A stretch of DNA of 64,000 nt from Maratus speciosus. Taxonomy: Eukaryota; Arthropoda; Arachnida; Araneae; Salticidae. The DNA lies in contig OZ010791.1 of assembly GCA_963932465.1 (NCBI GenBank), positions 318,242,283-318,306,282 of the forward strand, given 5' to 3'. Position 1 is the stretch's first letter. Each line of letters starts with the position of its first letter. Positions 1 through 11,484 of this stretch are shown piece by piece. The translations under genes and the position numbers were made by a program. Under the pieces are notes generated by a model. That model saw nothing but the letters and a program-made list of their open reading frames with translations, ran no database searches and was not told where the DNA came from.

Positions 1-2731
1 AAATTTTTTTAAATACGTATCGTAATACGCTATCGTAAATTTTTCACCTTTCTCTCATTGTGTAATATTGTTTAATGTATCTATGCACACATTAACGCAT
101 AACCAGTATAATAATATCTTAATACTAATTAATAATAACTGTTATCGCTTTTAGTGAAGAAACCAAATATATTATTAGTGACTTTAGCGGCGGAAATTAG
201 TGTCAAATATATATTTAGTAAATGAAAAAAAAAAAAAAAACGATAGGATAAAAAGTGCACAAAGAGGGAGAGTGTTACAAATTACATGGGATGATATTAC
301 ACGAGTGTCCGTTGAAGTAAGGTAATTGCTCGGAAATTTCTGGTTTTCTGGCATAAAAAAACCATTGCTTGCGATATGAAAGATTTATGTTATGCTTTGG
401 ATTCTCTGAAGTTCTGAATAATTTTGAGGGGTAAAAATTATTGTTAAATAATGGTTGCAAGTTTCTGCTTAGTGTAACTTTTTTTAATGTAACATTTTTT
501 TTCATATTTTTAAAACAAATGCTGTAAGTGTTCTGTCTATGGATTGTTTGACAATATTGACGAAAATTATAAATGATTTTCTTATATAATTATATAATAA
601 TCCCTAACTGAGTGATAATAAAGTACTTACAATTATACATTGTAAAAAAACTATATACAAATTCCTTCTGGGTAGATTAAATTTTTTTTCTATTACTTTC
701 ATGTAGCCATATTTTTTAAAAATATTAAAAATTAAAAAAATAAATTAGCTAGCTCACGCTTTCTACCTTGTGTAAAAAAGTTAATGTTAATTTATCATTA
801 AGGGCTTTAGTGCCCACGCAAAATTAATGTATTTTAACGGAAATTTTCTTTTTCCAAAATCATAAAGTGCAGTCATGAAATAATGACTGATTTTCAAGAT
901 ACGCACTGAATGCTTATACAGGAGTATTAAAAAAACCCCACAAAATAACGTTTAAACATTTTTACACCGTAAACTATTTTATTTGTTATTTAAAAGTATT
1001 AAATTAGACAACAGTATTTCGCTATGACTTTTTTCTAAGAAAATATTTGTGTACTTCAAACTTCTAGAGAAACCGTCTCTATTGCACAATCAGCTCTAAA
1101 CGCTGATGTAACGTAAATATCTCTCAAACTAAGTCTTTTTTTACAGATATTTTAATGAATAAACTGCGCATAAAATCTTCATACTATAACGCTATTGTAC
1201 GCCACATATTAAATGCACCACGAACAACACCATATTCATACTAAACGCTTCATACAAATAGTTTTTAAAAAGATGAAACAAGTGTTTTGTATGATTAAGA
1301 CTTGAATATTAACTATTTTATGTGTCCTACTATTATAACGAAATGATTTTATAAGTATTTTATTTTAATTACGAAATGGAAATATTCACAGAAAATACAC
1401 TTCATTCAGCTATCGATTATGAAGTAGCTCTAAAAAGGAATAAATATATTTTCACAACACATAATCGTTAATATGCCCGATAAAGATAATAAAATATATA
1501 TTCATATCCGCAAGAAACCATTTTGGCAGCTTTCCCATCTTAAATGATATCAACTTCCCAAATGCATTTATTTATGTGACATTTCACATCTGCACATATT
1601 TATGTAACATGATCTGGAAATCCATTCGTTAAATATTTCATTGGACATCTCATCCATTACAAAAACATCAGGAATGTAATCACATGACTAAATACCCAAA
1701 ATATCATCGTCTTACTTTGCGCAATTTCCATAAACGATTTAGATTGGAGATATTGCTTTTAAACATGCTGGTGTAATGTCCGGATGTACGTTTCGTATGC
1801 ATTATAAACTTTTTTTTTCTTCAAACAGTGATCGTCGAAATTTCGCAAGATATAAAGACTGGAGGTAAATTGCAAAATCAATAGGACTTTCAAAGAAGAT
1901 CATTATTAAAAAAAAAGGCTCCAAGTTTTTATTTTAAAAGGTTGGTATAAAATTTGTTTACAGAATATCCATTAATATATTGCACATTTTTCTAAATATA
2001 GATATATACTTTCATGATATTTTTATAATAATAATAATGCACAGTTTTAGTGGCGATATTTGATTTTAAATTATCATTTTATTTGTATAATTGTTCATAA
2101 TGAATAAGAAATATCTCTGAATATAATAAATACTTATTTTAAAGAAGAATTTTTGTCACTAAACTAACACATATTACTTCAATAGAAAATCGGATGGTAA
2201 AATTAAACCTTGTATAAAGATTTATTGGTAAATATGTGTTTTGTAAGTTTTTCTTCATTGAAGTTGCTTTATTTTTAATTAGAACAATAAATGCTTTGAA
2301 AATAAAATTTTAAAAATTAAAAATTTACAAACATTTTTAACAGTTATAATTAAATATAAGTAATTTTAAACGAATACATTTTAAAATTAATTGTACAGAA
2401 ATTTTTTAAGACTGAATGTTTTCGCAATTGTAATATCACTTAAAATGTGCGTATGTATTTTCAAGAAAAATTAAAAATTACTTTGGGAATATTCCAATTT
2501 TTCGGTTTTATTCGAATAATAAATTTAACTTTTGATACATCTGTATATTTGAATTTTTAGACTGGTTATTTTAATATCTCCAATGTATAACTTGCAGGAA
2601 ACACATGTATTTTTCATCTTTGTAATATATTATTGCAGCAAAATAAATACGACTTTAATAAAATAATATCCACTATTTATGAGAAAAAAAAGTACTGTAA
2701 AAAGGTAGTGTTAAATTAAATCTTGTATAAT
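1..2731. other. AT-rich non-coding stretch
   Basis: No supported gene, RNA or recognisable mobile element was found. The sequence is a mosaic of A/T runs with a short poly-A at about 226-240. The one longer open frame (275-505, minus) has a composition expected of random AT-rich DNA and matches no family I know. Confidence 0.6.
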
Positions 2732-3533
2732 AGTCCAGGCAATAGGGAATTTTACCTAGCAAAATTAATGGTAGTTCTGGAAATCGGCTTACTTTATGTT
2801 TTTTGTGTCGCTGAATCGAATTTGTAACTTCCTACCAAAATTTCCCCCGGCAACCCCCCCCCCCAATTTTTTTATAAAGCCCCCCCAAAAAGGTTTTTAT
2901 TAAAAAATCAATTTTTTTACTGTTTTAAGGAAAAAGTATCTAGAAATTCAGAAAGTAGACAACATTTGCAACAAATTAGATATATGACATGAAGGGGAAG
3001 GGGGAATCTGCCTCGGAAAATGCGCGTGGTGCTGCGTGGACTAAGTTGCGCAATTCCACTTAACCACTCACACGTTTACATTGACCACACGTTACCCTCC
3101 CATCTCCCCTCCGAACTTTCCTTATAAGGTGAACTTTAAGTTTTTTGCGTCGCTGAATCCGAATTTTTAACTTACCCCCAAAATTTCCACCCCAGAAAAC
3201 CCCCCAAAATAGTTGTTATTAACTTAAGTTTCTTATTTTTTTAGCGGAAAAGCATTACAAAATTCAGAAACTAGACAAAATTTGCAACAAATAGGATATA
3301 TGACATTATAACGTAGGATAAACGGGGAGAGAGGAGGCTGCCTCGGAACATTCCCCGCGAGCTTTTCTCAAAAACCATATTTTTTTCAAAAAAATCAATT
3401 TTTTGGGGGGTTGCCGTGTGAAATTTTGGTGGGAAGTTACAAATTCGGATTCAGCGACTCAAAAGACATAAAGTGAGTCGAAATCCAGAACTAGTAATAA
3501 TTTTTCTAGATTAAATCTCCTATTACCTGGACT
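2732..3533. mobile_element. Foldback/TIR element with about 130-bp inverted ends
   Basis: The left end begins AGTCCAGGCAATAGG and the right end finishes with its inverted counterpart CCTATTACCTGGACT. The inverted similarity runs on inward for about 130 bp, through a conserved block containing GTCGCTGAATC and a C-run/G-run. Inside, the GTCGCTGAATC block occurs again in direct orientation near 3148. No transposase was seen, so this is a non-autonomous element. No clear target duplication was found, so superfamily is not assigned. Confidence 0.65.
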
Positions 3534-3567
3534 TCATAACTTAGTGCATGTAGCGCAGCAGTGCATG

Positions 3568-4131
3568 TTCAGAGGCAGCCCTCCCCCTCCGCGTTCATCC
3601 TACGTCATAATGCCATATATCCTATTTGTTGCAAGTTTTGTCTAGTTTCTGAATTTCGTAATGCTTTTCCCCTAAAACAATAAGAAATTTAGGATAAAAA
3701 CAACTATTTTGTGGGGGGGGGGATTTTGGGCGGGAAGTTAAAAATTTGGATTCAGCTACCCAAAAAACTTAAAGTAAACCTTATAAGGAAAGTTCGGAGG
3801 GGAGATGGGAGGGTAACGTGTGGTCAATGTAAACGTGTGAGTGGTTAAGTTGAATTACGCAACTTAGTCCACGCAACACCGCGCGCATTTTCCGAGGCAG
3901 ATTCCCCCTTCCCCTTCATCCTAGGTCATAATGTCATGTATCTAATTTGTTGAAAATGTTGTCTACTTTCTGAATTTCTAGATACTTTTCCCCTAAAACA
4001 ATAAAAAAATGATTTTTTTAATAACAACCTTTTTTCGGGGGCATTTTACCAAAATTTGGAGGGGGGGGGGTTGCCGGTGGAAAGTTTGGTGGGAAGTTAA
4101 AAATTCGGATTCAGCGACCCAAAAAACATAT
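3568..4131. repeat. Inverted, truncated second copy of the foldback element
   Basis: This stretch is the imperfect reverse complement of about 2797-3350, so the two form a giant palindrome with arms of about 550 bp around a roughly 215-bp spacer. Paired landmarks are CCTTATAAGG (3121 and 3779), the GAGGCAG block, and the GTCGCTGAATC block at the outer edges. The similarity stops at 4131, so the outermost 65 bp of the left-hand element are missing here. Homopolymer C/G runs at both edges are likely to be poorly assembled. Confidence 0.7.
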
Positions 4132-4400
4132 ACGCCAGTATTCAAAGCAAACGCTTTTCTTCTGTAATTCCCCTTTCCTCGTAGATTGGCGAGCCACGGC
4201 TAAAATCGCGAAACAGACCAAACATGCGGACGGTTTCTCTCTCCTGGAGCAATCGTAACTGAGGGTATTTGCGGCAGGTACGAATGACACGTAAGTAGTC
4301 AAAAAGATGGCGGACTTCTGGTAGCGTAGTGTGCACAGAGCCATGTGACGCTTACAAAATGCTGTTTTAGTAAATTTTGTGGCTACAAACAAATCTCAGA
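4132..4400 (-). other. GC-richer island with an unrecognised 64-codon frame
   Basis: This patch is clearly less AT-rich than its surroundings and is rich in CpG. On the minus strand a 64-codon frame (4142-4336) runs from an ATG and is rich in Arg and Leu. A second frame overlaps it at 4111-4392. I recognise neither as a family. The motif AAGATGGCGGAC (plus strand, near 4304) resembles a YY1-type promoter element. It may be an old promoter or first exon, or an internal part of a repeat family; the sequence alone does not decide. Confidence 0.25.
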
Positions 4401-5757
4401 TTAAAAAAAACCCCTTCTTATACATAGGAGCTAACATCAAATCAAAAAATAAGGGGAATATTAATTTAAAGTACATGTATGTGAAATGTTTTTACAGTGT
4501 TATGGTACCTTTTGATATGTTGTATTATCGTGTGTTATAGTTGTATTATCATATTGCTTAATTATTATTATTTTTTTTAGCACTGCTATAAAACCTTTAT
4601 TTTACTTTCTAGTTATTACCAAAATAAGACATATATCACTAGAATCTTTGTATTGACAGTTTTTACTTTTATCTCGTGAAAGCGAAATGCTGTCTCATCC
4701 ATTAAAAAATATTTGTTTACTTTTTGTAAAATGATATTTATACAGTTTCTAATAATGTAGCAATGAAGTTTTTATCTTTTTGTTACTAATCCCCAATAAT
4801 TAGATTTGAAGATTTATAATAATAATAATAAAACTGACACTTGAACTGCTGTATTTAAAAAATAAGTTTAATTTCTTATTTTTCTGCTGTAAGCAACTAT
4901 AGGTAATTTCCATTATTCATGGCTAATTTATTTTCGATAGCCTGTAACTATTAATTTGTTCAGCATTTGATGTTAATTTTGAAATAAATTTTAAATGAAC
5001 ACATAAGAAATAAATTTGATAAAATATAAATTTGTAAAGATACTGTTATTAAATAAATACTGTTTGTTATCGAGATTTTCTTTTTTAATAATTGTGCAAT
5101 GAAGAACAACAACAACAACAACAAAACCCTGATTAGATAGTATGCATTATTAGCAAAATTAATAAACATAAAACTTGAAACTATATATAGTTTCAAGAAA
5201 AATATAAATGTCAAAATAATAAAAATATATCAATCAATAAAAATATAAATGTCAAAATTTCGACACTTATAAATATGTCTTATGTTGAAAATTGTTTTGT
5301 GAGTCCCCAGTAGTATAATACAACATGTTAATAATAATAAAACACTGAAAACATTTCACATTGTGACTGGTTGAGAGTATGTAAGGAGTATGATTGAGTA
5401 TTGATTATGTGAAAGTATTTAATTCACAGATGTCAAATATTATTACTTATTCAGTTTAAGGGGGGGGGGGATAAGCTACTCTCTCTGCATTACATCGACA
5501 AAATAATATTAATAGTAAAAATGATAATAGATACTAGTCAGTTTGCAGATAAACAAATATCTGTATTGTTTTCCAGCTGAAAAAAATAAAATCTGATTAC
5601 CTGAAAGTTATAATTTAATGATGTTTATTAACAAATTTAAGGTTTTAAGTTAAATGACTTCAACATTTTGGATTAAGATTAACATCTTAATTTGTATTTT
5701 TTCCCTAGTACGTGTTGGATAAAAAAAAATATTGCTGTATAGTACATTTCTCAAATA
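4401..5757. other. AT-rich non-coding stretch
   Basis: No gene recognised. It holds a short (CAA)n tract near 5106-5123 and a G-run near 5461-5470. The 84-codon minus-strand frame at 4960-5214 is hydrophobic low-complexity AT sequence and is not supported as a gene. Confidence 0.55.
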
Positions 5758-6437
5758 AGGTAGATGGGCCAGTAATGGACACCCTTAAGGAATTTCTTTT
5801 ACAATTATTTTTTTATTAATAATTATAATCATTATATTCCAGATTTTTTTTTAAATATTATATTAATCTTCCAACAATATTTAACCATTCTTATAGTCTC
5901 ATTTCCGAATATGAATAAAAATTTAATTTTGAATAACAGAAATATATCAAAACTCTCAAAAGTAAAGTAATGGACTCCCTCTGGTCCAGTGATCGACACT
6001 CTCTGTTCCAGTAATGGACATCCCACAAAAAGTAACAGATATAATTGTTTTTGTGAATATTTTGAACCAAAATTTAATGAAAGCATATTAATGAAACAAA
6101 ACAGTTATTTTCAAATAAATTTATTAATTAGGATACCAGTATTTAATAAAATGTTTGTGATAATCATTCACTGTTTGCATCAATTATTGTAATTATCGGG
6201 AGATCAATATTTTAATTATTTTAGATGGATAGTTTAAAATACTAAATATCAGACAATTACAGCTGCCAAATTATTGAGACAATGGGGAACTTAAAAGATA
6301 ATAATAATAATAACAATAATAATTGAGCATTAGTGTATAGCAATAGCTTCATCTCACTGTTTTTAACAGCTTCCTGAGACTACTTGATATATTACTTGTA
6401 ATAATTAATATTACAAATATGAAAGAAATTATACTGT

Positions 6438-7172
6438 TGTTAGATTAAACATAAGACTGAACATGAAATAGTAATAATCACATTCAATCACAAAATAAAG
6501 ATAAGGTAAAGCTCCTTACCTTTTAATTGTAGATCGTCCACTTCGAAGCAGGTAAGATTCTTCTCAATTAGCCTACGACATATACATTTAATAGACTTAT
6601 CCAATTTGTGATGAAATATCTTTCTGATTTATCCTGTAATAAAAAACTTTGTTTTTTTTGTAATTAATAAGGGTAATTTTAATTCCTAATGTATCCGATG
6701 GATTTTTCAGGAACATTCAGATAATCCTGGTTAAACTATAATATTTTATATCATTTTAAAATACAAAATTGGAGCATACATCTTTGCTCCCTTCTGATTA
6801 CATATGTAAAAGCACACTGAAGAAATTATAACTTACACAAAAGGATTATTCATAAATGATTAAAATAACAAATAAAATGAATCTTGATTATAAATATGAA
6901 TAAAATACTTAAAGTCATAAATTAAGAAAATAGTTCTTTCATGTGTCACAATAATAGTCATTTAATTTGAATGTTTTGTTTCTTATCCACATATTCCACA
7001 AACAGGAAGTAATCTTAGTCTTTATTTATGATGGCTAAAGGGTTTTTTGAATGACAGGAAAAAACAGTTTATCTTGATTAATGATGAGTTTATATAATTT
7101 TGAAAGAGATTAGCTTGTCTAACATGATTCATAGTATTTATTTAATTCTGAAAGATATTACTTTTTCTAACA
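6438..7172 (-). repeat. 3' LTR of the copia element
   Basis: A 735-bp LTR that aligns along its length with the right-hand LTR once the nested Tigger-like insertion there is removed. It has one extra segment of about 15 bp near 6555-6580. Few substitutions separate the two LTRs, so the copia insertion looks fairly young compared with its broken coding region. Confidence 0.93.
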
Positions 7173-7184
7173 TGCCCCCTTAAT
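7173..7184 (-). other. Polypurine tract of the copia element
   Basis: On the minus strand the bases just before the 3' LTR read ATTAAGGGGGCA, followed directly by the LTR start TGTTAGA. A purine run in this position is the primer for plus-strand DNA synthesis in LTR retrotransposons. Confidence 0.75.
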
Positions 7185-7188
7185 CTCT

Positions 7189-9360
7189 TCAGATTGATGA
7201 GTCAAACAAGTTCATTGAATTTCTGTGATTCACTAATTCAGGTTTGGGGACTGGTTTAGTTAGTGCATCAGCAATCATATATTTCGATGGACAGTACTTT
7301 AATTCAATTATTCCATCTTCTTTGAGTTGTTTTATGGCATGGAAACGAATGTCAATATGTTTGGTTCTTTTTGAAAACTTCTCACTTTCAACCATTTTAA
7401 TACAACTCTGGTTGTCTTCATATAAACAGATAGGTTTTGTTTGTGCTATGTCTAAATCTTTCAGGAGTTTCAATAAATAAATAATTTCTTGCCCTGCACT
7501 TGCGGCTGATACATATTCAGCCTCTGCTGATGAAAGAGCAATGCATGACTGTTTTTTTTTTAATCCATTGAATTGGATTATTACCTAAGGAAAAAGATTG
7601 CCTCTGGTTGATTTTCTTGTACTGGTGTCTCCTGCCCAGTCAGCATCCGCAAAAGCCTTTAAAATCGGTTCTGCTTTTGTGTCAATGCGCAAGTTTAATT
7701 CTTTAGTACAGTTTAAATATCGTATTATTCTTTTAGCTGCCATGCAGTCTTTTTGACGTGGGCATTCATTTCTTCTACTCAATATATTCACAGCATCATA
7801 AATGTCAGGTCTACTGACAGATGCGATATAAAGTAATGAACCTATTGCCTGTCTGTATTTAACCCTAGAACTACCGGAAATTTTACTCAAGTTTTATAAA
7901 AACATTCTACACCAGAATTTTTACTTAAAACTATTTAATTTGTTTATTTAACTTATTATTGTCTGATTTATACATTTAGTTTGTTTTGAAGAAATTTCTG
8001 GTTTGAATAAATATTTTGAATGTACATGTCGGGTCCAATGGACCCGTCTGGTAGACGGAAGGTTAACATCATTTGGCAATAAATTGTCATTATCTTCTAA
8101 TCTATTAAAATTAGGTTCATCGGTGTGCTGACTGGATTAGCATTCTCTAAATTAAACTTTTTTACTAGTTCTTCGATTTTAGCCTTTTGATTTAATTCGT
8201 AACCTTCTGCTGTTTTTTTCTATTTTGATTCCTAAATAATAACTTAGTTCCCCTAGATTTTTTAATTCATATTCTCCCTTAAGTTTTTCTATTATATCTT
8301 TAATTTCGTCATCTTGTCCTGCAATCAGGATATCATCGACGTAAACAATAATATACGTTGTGCTTTCTCCTTCATTTCTAATATATAAACATGTGTCTGA
8401 ATTAGACTGTTTAAAATTTAAATCATTTAATGATTTTGTTATCTTTGTGCGCCATGCCCTGGCTGCTTGCTTCAAGCCATAAATGGATTTATTTAATCGG
8501 CATGCTTTGTTTTCCTGATTTGGAATAATATAGCCTTCTGGCTGAGTTATGTAAATTTCCATATCTATGTTTGCATACAAGAAAGCCGTCTTGATATCGA
8601 CATGATTAATTTTTAATTTGTCTTAAGCTGCTGCTGCTATGAATGATTTAAGTGTCGCATATGAAACAACAGAGGCAAAAGTTTCTTCATAGTCTACGCC
8701 ATATTTTTGATAATATCCCTTTGGCACTAATCTCGCTTTGTATTTCTGTATTCTTCCTTGATCATCATATTTAGTTTTAAAAATCCATCTGGATCCAATT
8801 ACTTTTTTACCTAGTGGGGGGATCGACTAGTGTCCAAGTTTTGTTTTTATTAAGATAATTTATTTCTTCTTGTGTCGCATTTAACCAGTGTTGTTTTTCT
8901 TCTGGGTTTTCAATATTTATTATGTCATTAAATTTTTCTGGTTCTTTTATATGTTCGTGTGTTGTCATGTAAACGAATCTGTCTGGAGGGATTCCTTTAT
9001 TTGATCTATCTGACCGCCTTGGTTCTGGTGTTAATTGTTTTGACTCACTTGGTGTGTCTTCAGTGTTTGTCACTTCAATTTCTACTAAGTTTTTGTTCTG
9101 TGATTTGTCATTTTCATCGGATTGTTTTTCTCTCAAATTTAACTGTGTTTCTACCTTTTCTTGTGTATTTTTGTTTTCTAGAAATTTAACAGTTCTTTCG
9201 ATTATTATTTCTTTACTACTTGTGTAGATGCGGTACCCTTTGGAGTAATTGTCGTAACCGACAAAAATACCTTCAACTGCCTTATCATCTAATTTTTGTC
9301 GTTTATTTTTGTTAATATATGAAAAGGCTTTACAGCCGAACACTTTAAGATAATGTAAAT
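7189..9360 (-). pseudogene. pol: Copia integrase C-terminus, reverse transcriptase and RNase H
   Basis: Frame 9343-8807 covers the integrase C-terminal region (FGCKAFSYI, VGYDNYSKGYRIY) and the acidic linker to the start of reverse transcriptase. After a frameshift the polymerase follows, with the catalytic YVDDILIAG near 8320-8346 and the segment SIYGLKQAARAW. An in-frame TAA lies near 8623. A further frameshift near 8205 precedes a TTAA MITE at 7863-8062. RNase H (ADADWAGD, later YEDNQSC and ADALTKPV) is split by a frameshift at a T-run near 7551-7561. The frame ends at 7189, just before the polypurine tract. Confidence 0.9.
7863..8062. mobile_element. 200-bp TTAA-flanked MITE inside copia pol
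   Basis: The insert starts CCCTAGAACTACCGG, ends with CTGGTAGACGGAAGG, and is flanked by TTAA at 7859-7862 and 8063-8066. Deleting it with one TTAA restores the copia reading frame exactly, so it inserted in the classic piggyBac manner. A 15-bp palindrome GGGTCCAATGGACCC lies just inside one end only. A second 200-bp copy, in opposite orientation, lies at 40074-40273. It carries no coding capacity and must be mobilised by a piggyBac-type transposase from elsewhere. Confidence 0.92.
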
Positions 9361-10320
9361 TTAGCGGCCGTTCATTCCAAAGCTCAAACGGGGACTTTTC
9401 ATTAGCTTTCGTTGCAAGCGGTTTTGCAGGTGATTCGCCGTACAGATAGCTTCACCCCAGAATTTTTGAGGCAAGTTTGCTTCGCTAAGCAAAGCTCTCG
9501 TCATTTCAATTAAAGTTCTATTTTTGCGTTCGGCTACGCCATTTTGGCTCGGAGAGTACGGAACAGTGTGTTGGTGCTTTATGCCGTTTTTTATGAGATA
9601 GTTATCCACTAAATCATTGTTAAATTCCCCTCCATTGTTTGTTCTTATACTTTTCGGCTTTTCGCAAAATTTATTACTAACTAAGGCAACAAATTCCTTA
9701 AGTTTTTCATAAACTTCTGATTTCTTTGATAATAAATACAGAATTGTGAACCTAGGATAATCATCTACAAATGTTAAGAAATATGTTTTTCCCCCTATTG
9801 TTGGTACTTGGAAAGGCCCACATACATCAGAGTGTAACAACGCTAATCGTTTAGTGGCTCTATAATCTGCTAATTTTGGGTAAGGTGCATCTGTTAGCTT
9901 TGTTTTGATACAAGTTTCACAAGTTGTGTCATGTATACACTTATTTATTTGTATTCCTATTGCTAGGTGTTTTTCTTCGATTTGTTTGATAGATGCAAAA
10001 TTTTTATGGCCAAACCTTCTGTGCCATAATTCTATGCAATTATTATCCTTACAAATGTAAGTCTTATTTACATAGTTTATGTTTGCGCTTTCATTTGCTG
10101 TTTGAATTTCATATAAGTTGTTTTTCTTTACCGCTTCCATGCGAGTTATTCCGTTATACGTTAACTTACATTTATCATTTTAAAATAAAATCTCGCATCC
10201 ATTTTCTGTAGCTTTACTAACTGAAAATAAGTTTGATTCAATATCTGGAACAAATAACACATCTTTTAGTGTTAAGTTATGTGTTTCACCGTCTGAAATT
10301 ACAGTTTTTATTAATGTATT
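9361..10320 (-). pseudogene. int: Copia GAG-pre-integrase and integrase, catalytic residue lost
   Basis: After the stop at 10321 the same frame continues to a second in-frame TAA near 10180, then stays open at 10140-9361. It holds the HHCC zinc-binding pre-integrase segment (LWHRRFGHKN, then CETC) and the DDE core. The first catalytic Asp is in HSDVCGPF and the Glu region is NGVAERKNRT. The second Asp is replaced by Asn in RTNNGGEF, where the family has Asp. That change alone should abolish strand transfer. A frameshift at about 9365 ends the frame. Confidence 0.9.
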
Positions 10321-11380
10321 TCATGATCCATAAGAAACTAATTTGTTTCCGTTTGCAATTACAACATTAGTTTTTTCATTTGATTTAATTTCTGTAAATA
10401 AATGTTGATCATTTGTTATATGACTAGAACTGCCACTGTCAACTATCCACGTTTTGTTGTTGCGCGGTTTTATGATAAATGCACAATGTTTATTACCTTG
10501 ATGACTTTCAGATTCATTGCAATCGGCATTTTTATCCGAATTTGATACATAATCATTTCTTACAGTTTTATCAACCTTTTGGAAAACAAGCGAAGAATTA
10601 AAAATTCTTTTGTAGTTTTGTTTATAGTTCATATTATGTGAAGTATTGTTTTGTTTATTTTTATAGTTGTTAATATGCCAGCAATCTTTAGTGTTATGTT
10701 TTTTTAATTTACAATTTGAACTGTATTTTTGTTCCTTCTTGTATCCCGTATTATTGAATTTGTAACCCGCATTGTTGAATTTCTTCGTAGTTTTAAATGC
10801 TCTAGCGGTGTTTTCAGATGATTCCGAACTATCGCTTCTGCGATTATGTTCATCAATCAATTTACTTTTAACAAAACTAAGTGTCAACTCTTCTTCATTA
10901 CGGCATTCTAATGCCGTTATAAGTGTATCATATGAAGCTGGTAAGCTACACAGTAACAACGCTGAAATATGATTTTCTTTTATGGATTCACCTATTGCCG
11001 ATAATTTATCTATCAACTCAAGTATGTTAGTGATATGCTTGACCATATCACCACCTTCATTTAATTTTGTGCTATACAACTTTCGCAAAAGGTATAGCTT
11101 ACTTGATAAATTGCTGCGTTCATGAATTGCCTTTAATGTGTTCCATGTATCTTTTGCATTTTGAATATTTTTTACGTGGACAATCTGGCTATCCTCAATG
11201 CTGAGCCCTTGCCTTTTGGTCCTTTTTGGACCAATCGGTCGTAATTGGGTTTGGTGGTTCATCAGTAATGATCTCAAAGAGATCTTCTTTGATGAGAAGC
11301 ATCTCGATTTTAAATTTCCAAACATTGTAATTATTAGAATTAAGCTTCTTTATTATCTGTGCATCTTTTGATGTCGTCAT
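10321..11380 (-). pseudogene. gag: Copia gag and protease, frameshifted
   Basis: An ATG at 11380 opens a gag N-terminus typical of copia (asparagine-rich start followed by a tryptophan-containing segment). A frameshift near 11200 moves the reading to the frame covering 11325-10321. Downstream is a zinc knuckle (about 10680-10725) in which only the last Cys-His-Cys of the CCHC pattern remains, the first Cys being Ser. The aspartic protease active site appears as WIVDSGSSSH near 10412-10450. The frame ends at an in-frame TGA at 10321-10323, while homology continues past it. Confidence 0.88.
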
Positions 11381-11461
11381 TTTTGACTTCTATTACCTGC
11401 TTTTAATTTTCAAATAAACCCTTTAAATTACCATATACTAATATTTAATATTTAAGGAAGG

Positions 11462-11482
11462 CAGCACGTCAGTCTCATAATC
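11462..11482 (-). other. Primer-binding site matching the elongator tRNA-Met anticodon arm
   Basis: Just inside the 5' LTR the plus strand reads CACGTCAGTCTCATAATC. That agrees with the anticodon arm of animal elongator tRNA-Met, including the CAT anticodon, as I know it. Internal tRNA sites of this kind fit copia-type priming by a tRNA cut in the anticodon loop, known for Drosophila copia with initiator tRNA-Met. Here the elongator form fits better. The tRNA comparison is from memory. Confidence 0.7.
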
Positions 11483-11484
11483 AT

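Noticed and set aside
4960..5214. Hydrophobic minus-strand frame, possible small membrane protein
   Set aside because: Its composition follows from AT-rich DNA, with no signal, homology or start context to support it.
9993..10211. Plus-strand frames across copia (also 7244-7480, 8959-9189 and 10772-10972)
   Set aside because: They are antisense shadows of the minus-strand gag-pol.
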